Source of the DNA: Fibrobacter sp. UWB5
Lineage (GTDB): Bacteria > Fibrobacterota > Fibrobacteria > Fibrobacterales > Fibrobacteraceae
Length of the DNA stretch: 41,232 nucleotides
Direction of reading: 5' to 3'
Assembly: GCF_002210295.1 (NCBI RefSeq)
Contig: NZ_MWQH01000012.1
Span: 1-41,232, forward strand
Both the position numbers and the translations under genes were made by a program. Shown one piece after another: positions 33,061 to 41,007 of this stretch. Positions within the stretch are counted from its first letter, which is position 1. Every line of letters starts with the position of its first letter. The notes under the pieces were generated by a model. It did no database searches and was not told the DNA's origin. It was given only the letters and a program-made list of their open reading frames with translations.

Positions 33061-33068
33061 TATATTTA
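33061..33068 (+). promoter_or_regulatory. Candidate leaderless promoter element TATATTTA (phosphatase lipoprotein)
   Basis: TATATTTA starts 5 nt after the GCS2 stop and ends 6 nt before the ATG at 33075. The last two genes of the cluster may thus have their own transcript. Confidence 0.5.
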
Positions 33069-33074
33069 TTCCTA

Positions 33075-34430
33075 ATGAGAAAGAATTGGTCTATTCTTGC
33101 GGGACTCCTTATCTGTGCGCAGGCTTTTCTAGCCTGTAGCAATTCCGTTTCTACTTTTGTTACCGAGACTGAAGAGCCTCAAACAACAGCAGAAGAAATC
33201 GCAGCAGCGGACACAACTACAGTAGAAAAGACAACAAAGCCAGATACTACCGTTACTGAGGAACCTGCTGAGTCCGACACGACAAGCTCCGAAGAAATTG
33301 TAGTTCCGGACACGACGGTTGCAGCAGATACCGCAAATATCGATACAATCTCAAACGATTCTATCGCAATAGATTCCAATAGTCTTCATTTAACCCTCAA
33401 AGAAGATGGTATAACATCCGGCAACTTGTATCTAAACTACCCCGCAGATTCTTTCTTGATTCGGTTTGAAATTGGCGACATTGTAACAGTCGCAATCAAC
33501 GGCTACGACACTCTTGAAATGCCGGTAGCGGAAAGCTCCAGCGACGTGCCCATCGCAGGATTCCTTGTCGCAGCAATCAAGGGTTCCGACCAACTTGTCT
33601 TGACAGCTCATAACGCCAAGTTGGCAAGTGTCCTCGGAATAACCGCCGAAAAAGCGCCAATACAAGTTTCTTTATCTATGAAAGAAAAGGGCGGTTACCT
33701 GTTGGGTCTCGACATCATGCGCAATACCCAATACATGGGCTCTTACGCAGAAAATTACCCAGACCTTTCAGTCGAAGAATTCGCAAACTTTAGAGAAGTT
33801 CACACCACAGGCATGGGGGAACATAAACTTTACCGTTCCTCTAGCCCCATCTACCTTTATCTCGGTCGCAATTACTACGCCGATTCTCTGGCTCAAGCCG
33901 CAGGCGTAACCACCTTCATCAACCTAGCCGATTCGGAGAGCAGTGCTTACTCCAACAAGGGTTACGAAACCACCTATTATTCGACACAAAACATCATCTT
34001 TTTAGGAGTTCCCCCGGAATTCTTTTCAGAGATTTTCAAAGTAGGTCTCGTAATAGGGTTCCGTTACATGATTGAGCACGAAGGCCCGTATCTGGTGCAC
34101 TGCACCTATGGCATGGACCGCACCGGTTTTATGATTGCCGTCTTGGAAGCCTTAATGGGCGCTACCGCAGAGGAAATCCAAGATGATTATGCAAAGACTT
34201 TCAGCAACTACTTTACCGTAATCGACAACCAACAGGTCGCCCTGAACGAGCAACAGATTGATTTCTTCAAGGCCGTCGTTCTCAGGAATTTGAAAGCAGT
34301 GTACCACGCCGAAGGTGTCAACATTTCTGACGTCAATCATGCAGACTGGGCCTCGGCCACAGAAAAATACCTGGAAAAACTAGGTATGACCCAAGAGGAA
34401 ATTTCCGCTTTGAAGGACAGGTTGAAATAA
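33075..34430 (+). CDS. Lipoprotein tyrosine/dual-specificity-type phosphatase
   Basis: 451 aa. Type II signal peptide with lipobox FLAC (Cys21). Residues about 27-105 form a Thr/Glu/Asp-rich low-complexity linker (DTTTVEKTTKPDTT). A domain of unknown type follows (about 110-210). Then comes a phosphatase domain with GEHKLYRSSSPI and the P-loop HCTYGMDRTGF: nucleophile C343, R349 of CX5R. The DRTG form is typical of the Y_phosphatase3/Siw14-like group, which includes enzymes acting on phosphotyrosine, phosphoinositides or inositol phosphates. Because it is exported, an extracytoplasmic phospho-ester is the likely target. The stop overlaps the next ATG (TAATG). Confidence 0.85.
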   Translation: MRKNWSILAGLLICAQAFLACSNSVSTFVTETEEPQTTAEEIAAADTTTVEKTTKPDTTVTEEPAESDTTSSEEIVVPDTTVAADTANIDTISNDSIAIDSNSLHLTLKEDGITSGNLYLNYPADSFLIRFEIGDIVTVAINGYDTLEMPVAESSSDVPIAGFLVAAIKGSDQLVLTAHNAKLASVLGITAEKAPIQVSLSMKEKGGYLLGLDIMRNTQYMGSYAENYPDLSVEEFANFREVHTTGMGEHKLYRSSSPIYLYLGRNYYADSLAQAAGVTTFINLADSESSAYSNKGYETTYYSTQNIIFLGVPPEFFSEIFKVGLVIGFRYMIEHEGPYLVHCTYGMDRTGFMIAVLEALMGATAEEIQDDYAKTFSNYFTVIDNQQVALNEQQIDFFKAVVLRNLKAVYHAEGVNISDVNHADWASATEKYLEKLGMTQEEISALKDRLK

Positions 34431-35107
34431 TGAAACTCATGCTTACTTGCGAGCACGCGAGCAATAAGTTGCCTGCAGCGTTCAAGAGCGCCGTTCCTGC
34501 CGAAATCTTGAAGACGCACCGCGCCTATGACATCGGGGCATGCTCCGTTTTCCGCAAGCTCGTGAAATTTGCAAAGCCCGAATTTTATTGTGAAGGGAAA
34601 TTCTCGCGCCTGTTCGTTGATTTGAACCGCACCATCACCAACAAGAGTGCGTTCAGCGAATACTACGAAGCGTTCGAAGCTAGCGACAAGTCCGCCGCCG
34701 AGAAAGCAAAAGCCCAAGCCACCGCCTACTGGCAGGAATACCGCGCAGCTATTGAAAAGTTCGTGGCAAGTTCGCTGAGTTCGCCGAAGCGAACCGCCTC
34801 TAAAACGCGCGCAGCAAAACCTGCACCAGAAATCGTCCACCTGGGCATCCACAGCTTCACGCCCGTGCTAAACGGCAAAGTCCGCTGCACCGACATCGGG
34901 ATTCTCTACGATCCGAGCCGCCCGCTAGAGCGCGCCTACGCAAATGTCATCAAGGACGAAATCAAGCGGCTCTACCCCGCCATGAAAGTCCGCTTCAACT
35001 ACCCGTACAAAGGAACATCCGACGGGCTCACCACTACGCTCCGCAAAAAAATCGGCCCGCGATACGTGGGAATCGAAATCGAAATAAATCAGAAATTCTT
35101 TTTATAA
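34430..35107 (+). CDS. N-formylglutamate amidohydrolase-like protein
   Basis: 225 aa. Family motifs: LTCEHASNKLP at the N-terminus, HRAYDIGA, FSRLFVDLNRT, HLGIHSFTPVLNG and GIEIEINQ at the C-terminus. The classical enzyme (HutG/FGase) hydrolyses N-formylglutamate at the end of histidine breakdown. No hut genes are present here. In this cluster it more likely hydrolyses an amide bond on a glutamate-like substrate made or consumed by the two ligases (inference). A Lys/Arg/Ala-rich loop (SSPKRTASKTRAAKP) is inserted around residues 116-132. It is translationally coupled to the phosphatase gene. Confidence 0.85.
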   Translation: MKLMLTCEHASNKLPAAFKSAVPAEILKTHRAYDIGACSVFRKLVKFAKPEFYCEGKFSRLFVDLNRTITNKSAFSEYYEAFEASDKSAAEKAKAQATAYWQEYRAAIEKFVASSLSSPKRTASKTRAAKPAPEIVHLGIHSFTPVLNGKVRCTDIGILYDPSRPLERAYANVIKDEIKRLYPAMKVRFNYPYKGTSDGLTTTLRKKIGPRYVGIEIEINQKFFL

Positions 35108-35140
35108 AAAAAGCCTCGGGATTAACCCGAGGCATTTTTT
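35106..35140. terminator. Bidirectional terminator between the ligase cluster and ddh
   Basis: GCCTCGGG / CCCGAGGC perfect 8-bp stem with loop ATTAA, flanked by an A run and a T run, between convergent genes. Confidence 0.9.
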
Positions 35141-35151
35141 AGATTTTTCGA

Positions 35152-36135
35152 TTACAAGCAGTGCGCTCTCAGGTCTTCATCGCTCAGAGTGCTGAGGTAT
35201 GCAGGCGGCACATCGAGAACGGTCTTGCAGCCGGTCTGGCCGTTTGCCTTCATGCGGAGAGCCGCGCGGGCGTAAGCCACGAGAACGCTCGTCGTGAATT
35301 CCGGGTTGGAATCGAGCTTGAGGCTGTATTCGATCACGTGGGTGTGTTCCTTGTTCATGCCGGTCTTGCCGGTACGGATCACGAAACCACCGTGAGCGAG
35401 GCCGCTGTGGTTCTTGTTGAATTCTTCTTCGCTGATGAAGTTCACCGTGGTGTCGTATTCGTCGAAGTAGTTCGGCATCGTCTTGATGGCGTTTTCGATA
35501 TAGGCCTTGTCGGCACCTTCTTCGGCCACCACATAAACCAGACGCGTGTGCTTCTGGCGCGTGGTGAGTTCCGGCATGGAACCGCTACGCACGGCTTCGA
35601 GAGCCGCTTCCACCGGGCAGGTGTACTGCTTCGCATTCTTCACGCCCTTGATGCGGCGGACAGCGTCGCTGTGGCCCTGGCTAACGCCCTTGCCCCAGAA
35701 CGTGTAGTCCTTGCCTTCCGGGAGGATGGACTGGGCGTACACGCGGTTCAGGCTGAACATGCCCGGGTCCCAACCCACAGAAATCATGGCAATCTTGTTT
35801 GCGCCCTTGGCAGCAGCGTCAACGGCAGCGAAGTGCTGCGGGATCTTGGCGTGGGTGTCGAAGGAATCAATCACATTGAACATGGAGGCGTACTTCGGGG
35901 TGAGCACCGGCAGGTCCGTAGCAGAGCCACCGCAAATGATGAGCACGTCCACCTTGTCCTTCCAGGCTTCCATTTCAGAAACGTTCAGCACCGGAACGCC
36001 AGCCGTCTGAATCTTGACCGTAGAGGGGTCACGACGAGTGAAAACAGCGACGAGTTCCATATCCGGAGCCTGCTTCACAGCGCATTCCACGCCGCGACCG
36101 AGGTTTCCGTAACCGAGAATAGCGATCTTTGCCAT
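35152..36135 (-). CDS. ddh: meso-Diaminopimelate D-dehydrogenase
   Basis: 327 aa. It makes meso-DAP in one step from tetrahydrodipicolinate, ammonia and NADPH, for lysine and peptidoglycan. The N-terminal Rossmann motif is GYGNLGRG (8-15). Family hallmarks are VGWDPGMFSLNRVYAQ, FWGKGVSQGHSDAVRRIKGV and HTHVIEYSLKLDSNPEFT. It is the last gene of a minus-strand run starting at 38667, but it also has a TATATTTT box (36167-36174) and an AAGGA SD of its own. Confidence 0.96.
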   Translation of the reverse strand: MAKIAILGYGNLGRGVECAVKQAPDMELVAVFTRRDPSTVKIQTAGVPVLNVSEMEAWKDKVDVLIICGGSATDLPVLTPKYASMFNVIDSFDTHAKIPQHFAAVDAAAKGANKIAMISVGWDPGMFSLNRVYAQSILPEGKDYTFWGKGVSQGHSDAVRRIKGVKNAKQYTCPVEAALEAVRSGSMPELTTRQKHTRLVYVVAEEGADKAYIENAIKTMPNYFDEYDTTVNFISEEEFNKNHSGLAHGGFVIRTGKTGMNKEHTHVIEYSLKLDSNPEFTTSVLVAYARAALRMKANGQTGCKTVLDVPPAYLSTLSDEDLRAHCL

Positions 36136-36166
36136 AATAAGGTCCTTGTTAAAATTTTTGCGAGTA

Positions 36167-36174
36167 AAAATATA
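36167..36174 (-). promoter_or_regulatory. Candidate ddh promoter element TATATTTT
   Basis: On the minus strand TATATTTT lies 31 nt before the ddh ATG, in the 45-nt gap after dut. Confidence 0.4.
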
Positions 36175-36180
36175 GGAAAA

Positions 36181-36615
36181 TCAGATTCCCGTGCTGCCGA
36201 AGCCGCCGCGGTCAGCGCCGTCGAGAGCACCTTCTTCGAAGGTGAGCGTTGGCTGGATTTCCATGATGCGGAACTGAGCGATGCGGCTCCCCTTCTCGAT
36301 GGTCACGTCGCGGGTAGCGTACACGGGCATTTTCCACCAGTCGTTGGCACCGCAGTAACTGGAGTCCACCACGCCCACGGAATTCGCCTGCAGAATACCG
36401 AAGTTCTTGAATGTGGAACTGCGCGGAGCGATATGCGCCTCGTAGCCCTCGGGCAACTTCATCGCCACCCCCAGGTGAATGAGCCTGAACTCCCCCGCCT
36501 TGAGCGTCACGGTCTCTGCCGCGGCGAGGTCAATCCAGTCAGACTTGCCGCCAATGTAAGTGAGTTTCGGGATGGAATCGTCAAGGTACTGAATTTTAAT
36601 CGTCTTCGTGGTCAT
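36181..36615 (-). CDS. dut: dUTP diphosphatase
   Basis: 144 aa. Hydrolyses dUTP to dUMP, keeping uracil out of DNA; trimeric. Motifs in order: HIAPRSSTFKNFGI (motif II), NSVGVVDSSYCGANDWW (motif III with the catalytic Asp), KGSRIAQFRI (motif IV) and the C-terminal DRGGFGSTGI (motif V). Motif III has SSYCGANDWW where most bacterial enzymes have xDYRGE. This is the less common dUTPase form. It starts 25 nt after the unknown gene upstream. Confidence 0.95.
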   Translation of the reverse strand: MTTKTIKIQYLDDSIPKLTYIGGKSDWIDLAAAETVTLKAGEFRLIHLGVAMKLPEGYEAHIAPRSSTFKNFGILQANSVGVVDSSYCGANDWWKMPVYATRDVTIEKGSRIAQFRIMEIQPTLTFEEGALDGADRGGFGSTGI

Positions 36616-36640
36616 GATATAAATTTAAAAAGGTTTGTCG

Positions 36641-37003
36641 CTAAACAACGTCGTCAATTTTTTCATTCCAGTAGTTCGTGGTTTCACGAACCATTTCTTT
36701 TCCGCAATCATAGATGCATAAAAAGCAAACTTCGTTCACGACTTCGTAATCGGAGCCGCCATTGAACACGTTGGCGTTACCGTATTCTTCGCGGTCTTTC
36801 CACAGGTAGACTTTGCAAGCGTTCTGCGCCGAAACCACCTTGCAGTAGGCAGCGAGAGCATCTTCGCTGAGATCGGCCGCACTAGTCGCGGCCCCCGCGG
36901 ACCCATTCATCACCAAAGGCGACGCAAGGATTTCGGCAAGCGATATGATTCGCGTGCCGTCCTTGGCCAAGATTCGCCCTGCGATGTTGAATTCGACTTC
37001 CAT
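36641..37003 (-). CDS. Hypothetical protein, 120 aa, in trmJ-dut operon
   Basis: I do not recognise this protein. It is acidic and soluble with four Cys (AAYCKV, QNACKV, VCFLCIYDCG) and no signal peptide. Its ATG abuts the trmJ stop exactly (TAA-ATG), so it is translationally coupled. The CxxC..C grouping near residues 93-100 might bind metal (inference). Confidence 0.75.
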   Translation of the reverse strand: MEVEFNIAGRILAKDGTRIISLAEILASPLVMNGSAGAATSAADLSEDALAAYCKVVSAQNACKVYLWKDREEYGNANVFNGGSDYEVVNEVCFLCIYDCGKEMVRETTNYWNEKIDDVV

Positions 37004-37777
37004 TTATTTCGATTCAGCAGATTCTGCCGCAGCCTTTGCGGCCTTGTCGGCAGCTTGTTCGAGGCGAGCGGGCTTTTTCGCGAGATTGCGGATGAGTCCG
37101 AACAACGCCGAAAGTTCGTTGCGGGTCGGGTGCAGGCGCTGCAAGAGCGTATTGAGGAAGTTGTCACGCCAAGACTGGTCGTGATACTGGCCCGTCAGAT
37201 AGCGGTCCAGGAATTTCTTGAAGCTGTCAATCTGGTCGATGGTGGCAGGAGCCGTTTCGCAAGCACCCTTGCTTCCGCGCTTGGCACGGCCTTCGCCGTT
37301 GGCAAGTGCACCGCTGCGGCAGAGTTCATAAAGGCCAACCGTTACCGCCTGGGCCAAGTTGAGACTCATAAGGCCCGGCACCGGTATTTCGCACTGGTAA
37401 GTGCAAGCGTTCACTTCTTCGGTTTCAAGGCCGCAAGATTCGCGACCGAACACCAGCGCAATGGTTCCATTCTCGGGCAAGAGTTCTGCAAGCCCGGGCA
37501 TCATGGTATGCTTGATGGCAGAACCGTAAATGCGGCGGCTGAATGCGACAGCGCATGCGCAATCACCGATGGCATCTTCGAACTTATGCACGATGGTCGC
37601 CTTATCCAAGACATCGTGGCTGTTCGGAGCCGTATGGTAGGAATTTTCAATTACCTTGTCGCGCTTCGGGTAAACGATATAAAGCTCGTCGAGGGCGTAG
37701 CAGTGCATGGCGCGGGCCACAAAGCCCACATTGTGCGGATGTTCCGGTTCAACAAGTACAACTCTGAATTTGCGCAT
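37004..37777 (-). CDS. trmJ: TrmJ-like tRNA (Cm32/Um32) 2'-O-methyltransferase
   Basis: 257 aa from ATG 37775-37777. SPOUT-class methyltransferase: RVVLVEPEHPHNVGFVARAM at the N-terminus, VFGRESCGLETEEVNAC and PGLMSLNLAQAVTVGLYEL at the AdoMet-binding knot. The C-terminal extension (NELSALFGLIRNLAKK) resembles that of E. coli TrmJ. It would methylate the ribose of tRNA position 32. Other SPOUT targets cannot be excluded. It starts 2 nt after the stop of the MurU-like gene, with GGGAAG inside that gene as SD. An Ala/Lys-rich tail ends the protein. Confidence 0.82.
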   Translation of the reverse strand: MRKFRVVLVEPEHPHNVGFVARAMHCYALDELYIVYPKRDKVIENSYHTAPNSHDVLDKATIVHKFEDAIGDCACAVAFSRRIYGSAIKHTMMPGLAELLPENGTIALVFGRESCGLETEEVNACTYQCEIPVPGLMSLNLAQAVTVGLYELCRSGALANGEGRAKRGSKGACETAPATIDQIDSFKKFLDRYLTGQYHDQSWRDNFLNTLLQRLHPTRNELSALFGLIRNLAKKPARLEQAADKAAKAAAESAESK

Positions 37778-37779
37778 AT

Positions 37780-38667
37780 CTAAACTTCCCACTTAAAACC
37801 GCGACCGCGGATTTCGTTTTCAATTACTTCGCCGGCCTTTATCTCGGCACCGGCATAAATCACGGAATGCTTGATGGTCACGCCTGCAGGCACTTGAACG
37901 CCATCTTCAATGACAGCTTCGTTCACGTCGCGGCCAAGCTCCTTCAAGCGAGCCTCCACCGCATTCATCAAGCCTTCGGGCGAGCCCATATCGATCCAAG
38001 TCGCATGCCGTTGCGTCATATCCACGAACGGAGCGCGCACAGCCGCAATTTCTTGCTTCCAAAATTCACGGATATCGAATTCCCCGTCGCGAATGCGCGA
38101 AAGAGCCTCATCGCTGTACCACGAAACGCCCGAAAATGTTGCAGGCAAACCTTCTTCGCTGCCAAAGCGCCCGACCACACCGGCCAAGCGACCGTCCGCA
38201 CCCACGCGGAACGTATTCACCTTCGGAAAATCCACCGCGAGCAAAGCCACCTGCGGGCCATCCGGTTGGGCAGCCAACGCCTGCGCATTTTCAACAAAAG
38301 CCTTCAAGTCGAAATCGCAATAGGCATCGCCATTCATAATCAGGAGGCCACCGCGGTAGCCCTCGTTATAAATGCGCTTGAGCGGACCAGCCGTCCCAAG
38401 GATATCGGGTAGTTCCACCCAGACTTTTTCGAAACCTAAAGTTTCACCCGCCGCCACCACCTGGTCGGCCAGGTAATGGGCATTTGCATGCAAACGAACA
38501 TTTCCGATGGCGCGCGCCTTACGGGCCTGCAAGTCCAGAATCGAAGCATCAACCACGGGAACAAGGGGCTTCGGCACGTCATTCGTGAGCGGGCGCAGAC
38601 GGGTTCCAAGGCCCGCCGCCAGGATCAAAACATTCAGGGAATCGTTATTCACAAGGAAATTTTCCAT
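37780..38667 (-). CDS. Sugar-phosphate nucleotidyltransferase (MurU/GlmU-N-like)
   Basis: 295 aa from ATG 38665-38667. The N-terminal nucleotide-binding motif is LILAAGLGTRLRPLT, then DVPKPLVPV (residues 14-36). LGTAGPLKRIYNEG and LIMNGDAYCDFD hold the Mg-binding Asp. A short left-handed beta-helix-like tail follows (GVQVPAGVTIKHSVIYAGAEIKAGEVIE). It transfers a nucleotide to a sugar-1-phosphate. Similarity of layout to MurU (MurNAc-1-P uridylyltransferase) suggests cell-wall recycling, which would fit the NamZ-like enzyme in this window, but mannose-1-P or glucose-1-P are also possible. First gene of the operon ending at ddh. Confidence 0.82.
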   Translation of the reverse strand: MENFLVNNDSLNVLILAAGLGTRLRPLTNDVPKPLVPVVDASILDLQARKARAIGNVRLHANAHYLADQVVAAGETLGFEKVWVELPDILGTAGPLKRIYNEGYRGGLLIMNGDAYCDFDLKAFVENAQALAAQPDGPQVALLAVDFPKVNTFRVGADGRLAGVVGRFGSEEGLPATFSGVSWYSDEALSRIRDGEFDIREFWKQEIAAVRAPFVDMTQRHATWIDMGSPEGLMNAVEARLKELGRDVNEAVIEDGVQVPAGVTIKHSVIYAGAEIKAGEVIENEIRGRGFKWEV

Positions 38668-38675
38668 TATATGTA

Positions 38676-38683
38676 TAAAGATA
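38676..38683 (-). promoter_or_regulatory. Candidate leaderless promoter element TATCTTTA
   Basis: On the minus strand TATCTTTA, preceded by CCTTTTTC, ends 8 nt before the ATG at 38667. Confidence 0.45.
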
Positions 38684-38733
38684 GAAAAAGGCGTTCTAAA
38701 AAAAATTAACACACTTCTGCAAATTAAGAATTC

Positions 38734-38741
38734 TATTTTTA
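38734..38741 (+). promoter_or_regulatory. Candidate leaderless promoter element TATTTTTA
   Basis: TATTTTTA ends 7 nt before the ATG at 38749. The AGGG after it could alternatively act as an SD. Confidence 0.4.
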
Positions 38742-38748
38742 GGGCACC

Positions 38749-41007
38749 ATGAAGAAACGTTACATTGCCCTTATCGTTCTCGCGGCCCTGATCGTGCTCG
38801 TCATCGCCGCCCTCAAAATCGCTCCCGGCATCGCCAAGAATTACGTGGTCGAACATTCCGAAGAACTCATCGGCCGCAAAATGAAAATCGAAAACATCGA
38901 TTTCAGTCCGCTGTCCTTTACGATCACGGTCGACGACTTCGCCATCTTTGAACCCGACGGAACCACCCCCTTCGTGGCCTTCGAAAAGTTCCGCATCAAC
39001 GTGAACCCCACGCGACTCATCGCTAAAGAAATCAGCGTGAGCGAAATCTACCTGAAAGGTCTCTACACCCGCGTAGCCCAGAGAGGCGACCTGTTCAACT
39101 TCAGCGACATTCTCAACAAGTTTGCCGCCGACTCAACCGCCGACACCACCGCAAAGGAAGAACCCAAGGTCGACACCACGGCAGCGGACTCTGCCCAAGC
39201 CCTGAACCTCGACCCGACCGAAGCCTTGGGCGGATTCAGCGTGGCCATCGAGAACATCACTCTTGAAAAAGGCAACATCATTTACGAAGACCTCAAGGTG
39301 GGCTCCAAGATCCACATCCAGGATTTCTCCGTCGCCATTCCCGCCGTCTACTTCAGCAACAAGAACACCGACATCGGCGTGAACCTCAAGTTCGCAAACG
39401 GCGGCGACCTGGGAGTCAAAGTCCAGTTCAACATGCAGACCCAGGACTTCGGCGTGAACGTTACGCTTAACAAGCTCGCCCTCGCCGTTGCCAAGCCCTA
39501 CCTCAAGGACTTTATCAACTACAAGGATTTCGAAGGCACTCTCGGCGTGAACCTGAACGTCGCGGGTAACGTGAACAACGTTCTTTCTTCGAACGTGAGC
39601 GGCACCGTCTCCGTAGACGACATCAAGCTCACCGAAACCAGCGGCAAGGCCATTGGCGTTGCACACGTCGGCGTAGGTATCGCCAAGGCAAACGTAAACG
39701 AAATGGATTTCCGCGTGGATTCCGTGATTGTTGACGGAGCCTACGCACACCTCGACCTCTTAAAGAACGGCAAGACCAACATTGACATTTTGCTCGAACC
39801 GCTGAACAAGCCCGCAAAGGCCGCTCCGGTCGACACCACCGCCAAGGACGAACCCAAGGCCGCCGAAAAGTCCAAGCCGCTCAAGGCCGTGATCAACAAG
39901 CTGCAAGTGGTCAACACCAACGTTTCTGCATCCGACCACACGCCCAAGCAGACTTTCAACTATAAAGTCAGCAACATCGCCGTCAACGGTTCCAACATCA
40001 ACTTCAACACCCCCTGCACCATCAACGTTTCTGCAGCCTTCCCCGAAGGCGGTGCACTCACGCTCAAGTACAAGGGCGCGCTCTCCGACATCGGCACCAT
40101 GGACGCCTACATCAGCGTGAAGAACCTCGCCCTCAAGCACTTCTCGCCGTATAGCCACCACTACACCGGCTATCCCATCAGCTCGGGCACCATGGCATTC
40201 GCCAGCGAAAACAAGATGAACGACTGGAACATCGAAAGCAAGAACACCATCGACATCTATAATATCGACGTCGCTGACAAGGACGGAACCACCGACCCGG
40301 AATACACCGTTCCCATGAAGGTCGGTCTCTATATTCTCAAGGATAAAGATGACAAGATCCAGTTCGACGTTCCCGTGAAGGGCAACGTGAAGGACCCGGA
40401 ATTCTCTTACCTGAAGATCGTATGGCAGACCGTGATGAACTTGCTCATCAAGGTGGCTCTCTCGCCGCTCAAGGTCGTGGGTAACGTGGCCGCCACAGGC
40501 GCAGGTGCCGTCGGAATTGACCTCGGCAAGAACGACGAAATCTACATCGACCCGCTCGCAAGTTCCTTCACCAGCGAACAGTTCGCCAAGGCCCAGAAGA
40601 TGGTCGAGGCGCTCGCCAAGGACAAGAAACTCAAGATGAACTTTGTGCAGAACTTCAACATGAAAAAGACCGTTGAAGCCTACAAGACGCACAAGCTCAA
40701 GACCGACTTCTACAAGGCCACGCAGAACAAGACGACGCTCAACGAACTCGACGAAAAGGCCATTGTCGCCATCGAAGACAAGGACAGCGCCTACGCCTCC
40801 TATGCCGCAGAACATGCCAAGGAACTGGACCGCAAGACCATGGAAAAGGAAATCCTCGCCATGGCCGAAGCCCGCAACCAAGAACTGCTCAAGACCTTGC
40901 AGCAGCAACCCGGTGTGACCAAGAAGAACGTCACCGTGACCACCGCCCCGCGCGGCGCACTCACCCAGCGCAAGGCCATGTACAAGGTACAGATTGACGT
41001 GCAATAA
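38749..41007 (+). CDS. AsmA-like DUF748 envelope protein
   Basis: 752 aa. An N-terminal membrane anchor (residues 5-23, YIALIVLAALIVLVIAAL) is followed by a long periplasmic part. Residues about 30-110 (LIGRKMKIENIDFSPLSFTITVDDFAIFE) and the ending VPVKGNVKDPEFSYLKIVWQ...LLIKVALSPLKVV are typical of DUF748, in the AsmA-like group of bridge-shaped proteins thought to move lipids between membranes. Two low-complexity Asp/Thr/Lys inserts (about 127-150 and 360-385, DTTAKEEPK and DTTAKDEPK) interrupt it. The last ~130 residues are Lys/Glu-rich and helical. It is monocistronic and divergent from the MurU-like gene. Confidence 0.9.
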   Translation: MKKRYIALIVLAALIVLVIAALKIAPGIAKNYVVEHSEELIGRKMKIENIDFSPLSFTITVDDFAIFEPDGTTPFVAFEKFRINVNPTRLIAKEISVSEIYLKGLYTRVAQRGDLFNFSDILNKFAADSTADTTAKEEPKVDTTAADSAQALNLDPTEALGGFSVAIENITLEKGNIIYEDLKVGSKIHIQDFSVAIPAVYFSNKNTDIGVNLKFANGGDLGVKVQFNMQTQDFGVNVTLNKLALAVAKPYLKDFINYKDFEGTLGVNLNVAGNVNNVLSSNVSGTVSVDDIKLTETSGKAIGVAHVGVGIAKANVNEMDFRVDSVIVDGAYAHLDLLKNGKTNIDILLEPLNKPAKAAPVDTTAKDEPKAAEKSKPLKAVINKLQVVNTNVSASDHTPKQTFNYKVSNIAVNGSNINFNTPCTINVSAAFPEGGALTLKYKGALSDIGTMDAYISVKNLALKHFSPYSHHYTGYPISSGTMAFASENKMNDWNIESKNTIDIYNIDVADKDGTTDPEYTVPMKVGLYILKDKDDKIQFDVPVKGNVKDPEFSYLKIVWQTVMNLLIKVALSPLKVVGNVAATGAGAVGIDLGKNDEIYIDPLASSFTSEQFAKAQKMVEALAKDKKLKMNFVQNFNMKKTVEAYKTHKLKTDFYKATQNKTTLNELDEKAIVAIEDKDSAYASYAAEHAKELDRKTMEKEILAMAEARNQELLKTLQQQPGVTKKNVTVTTAPRGALTQRKAMYKVQIDVQ

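Noticed and set aside
34430..35107. Histidine-degradation (HutG) assignment
   Set aside because: No other hut gene is present; context favours a role with the two ligases.
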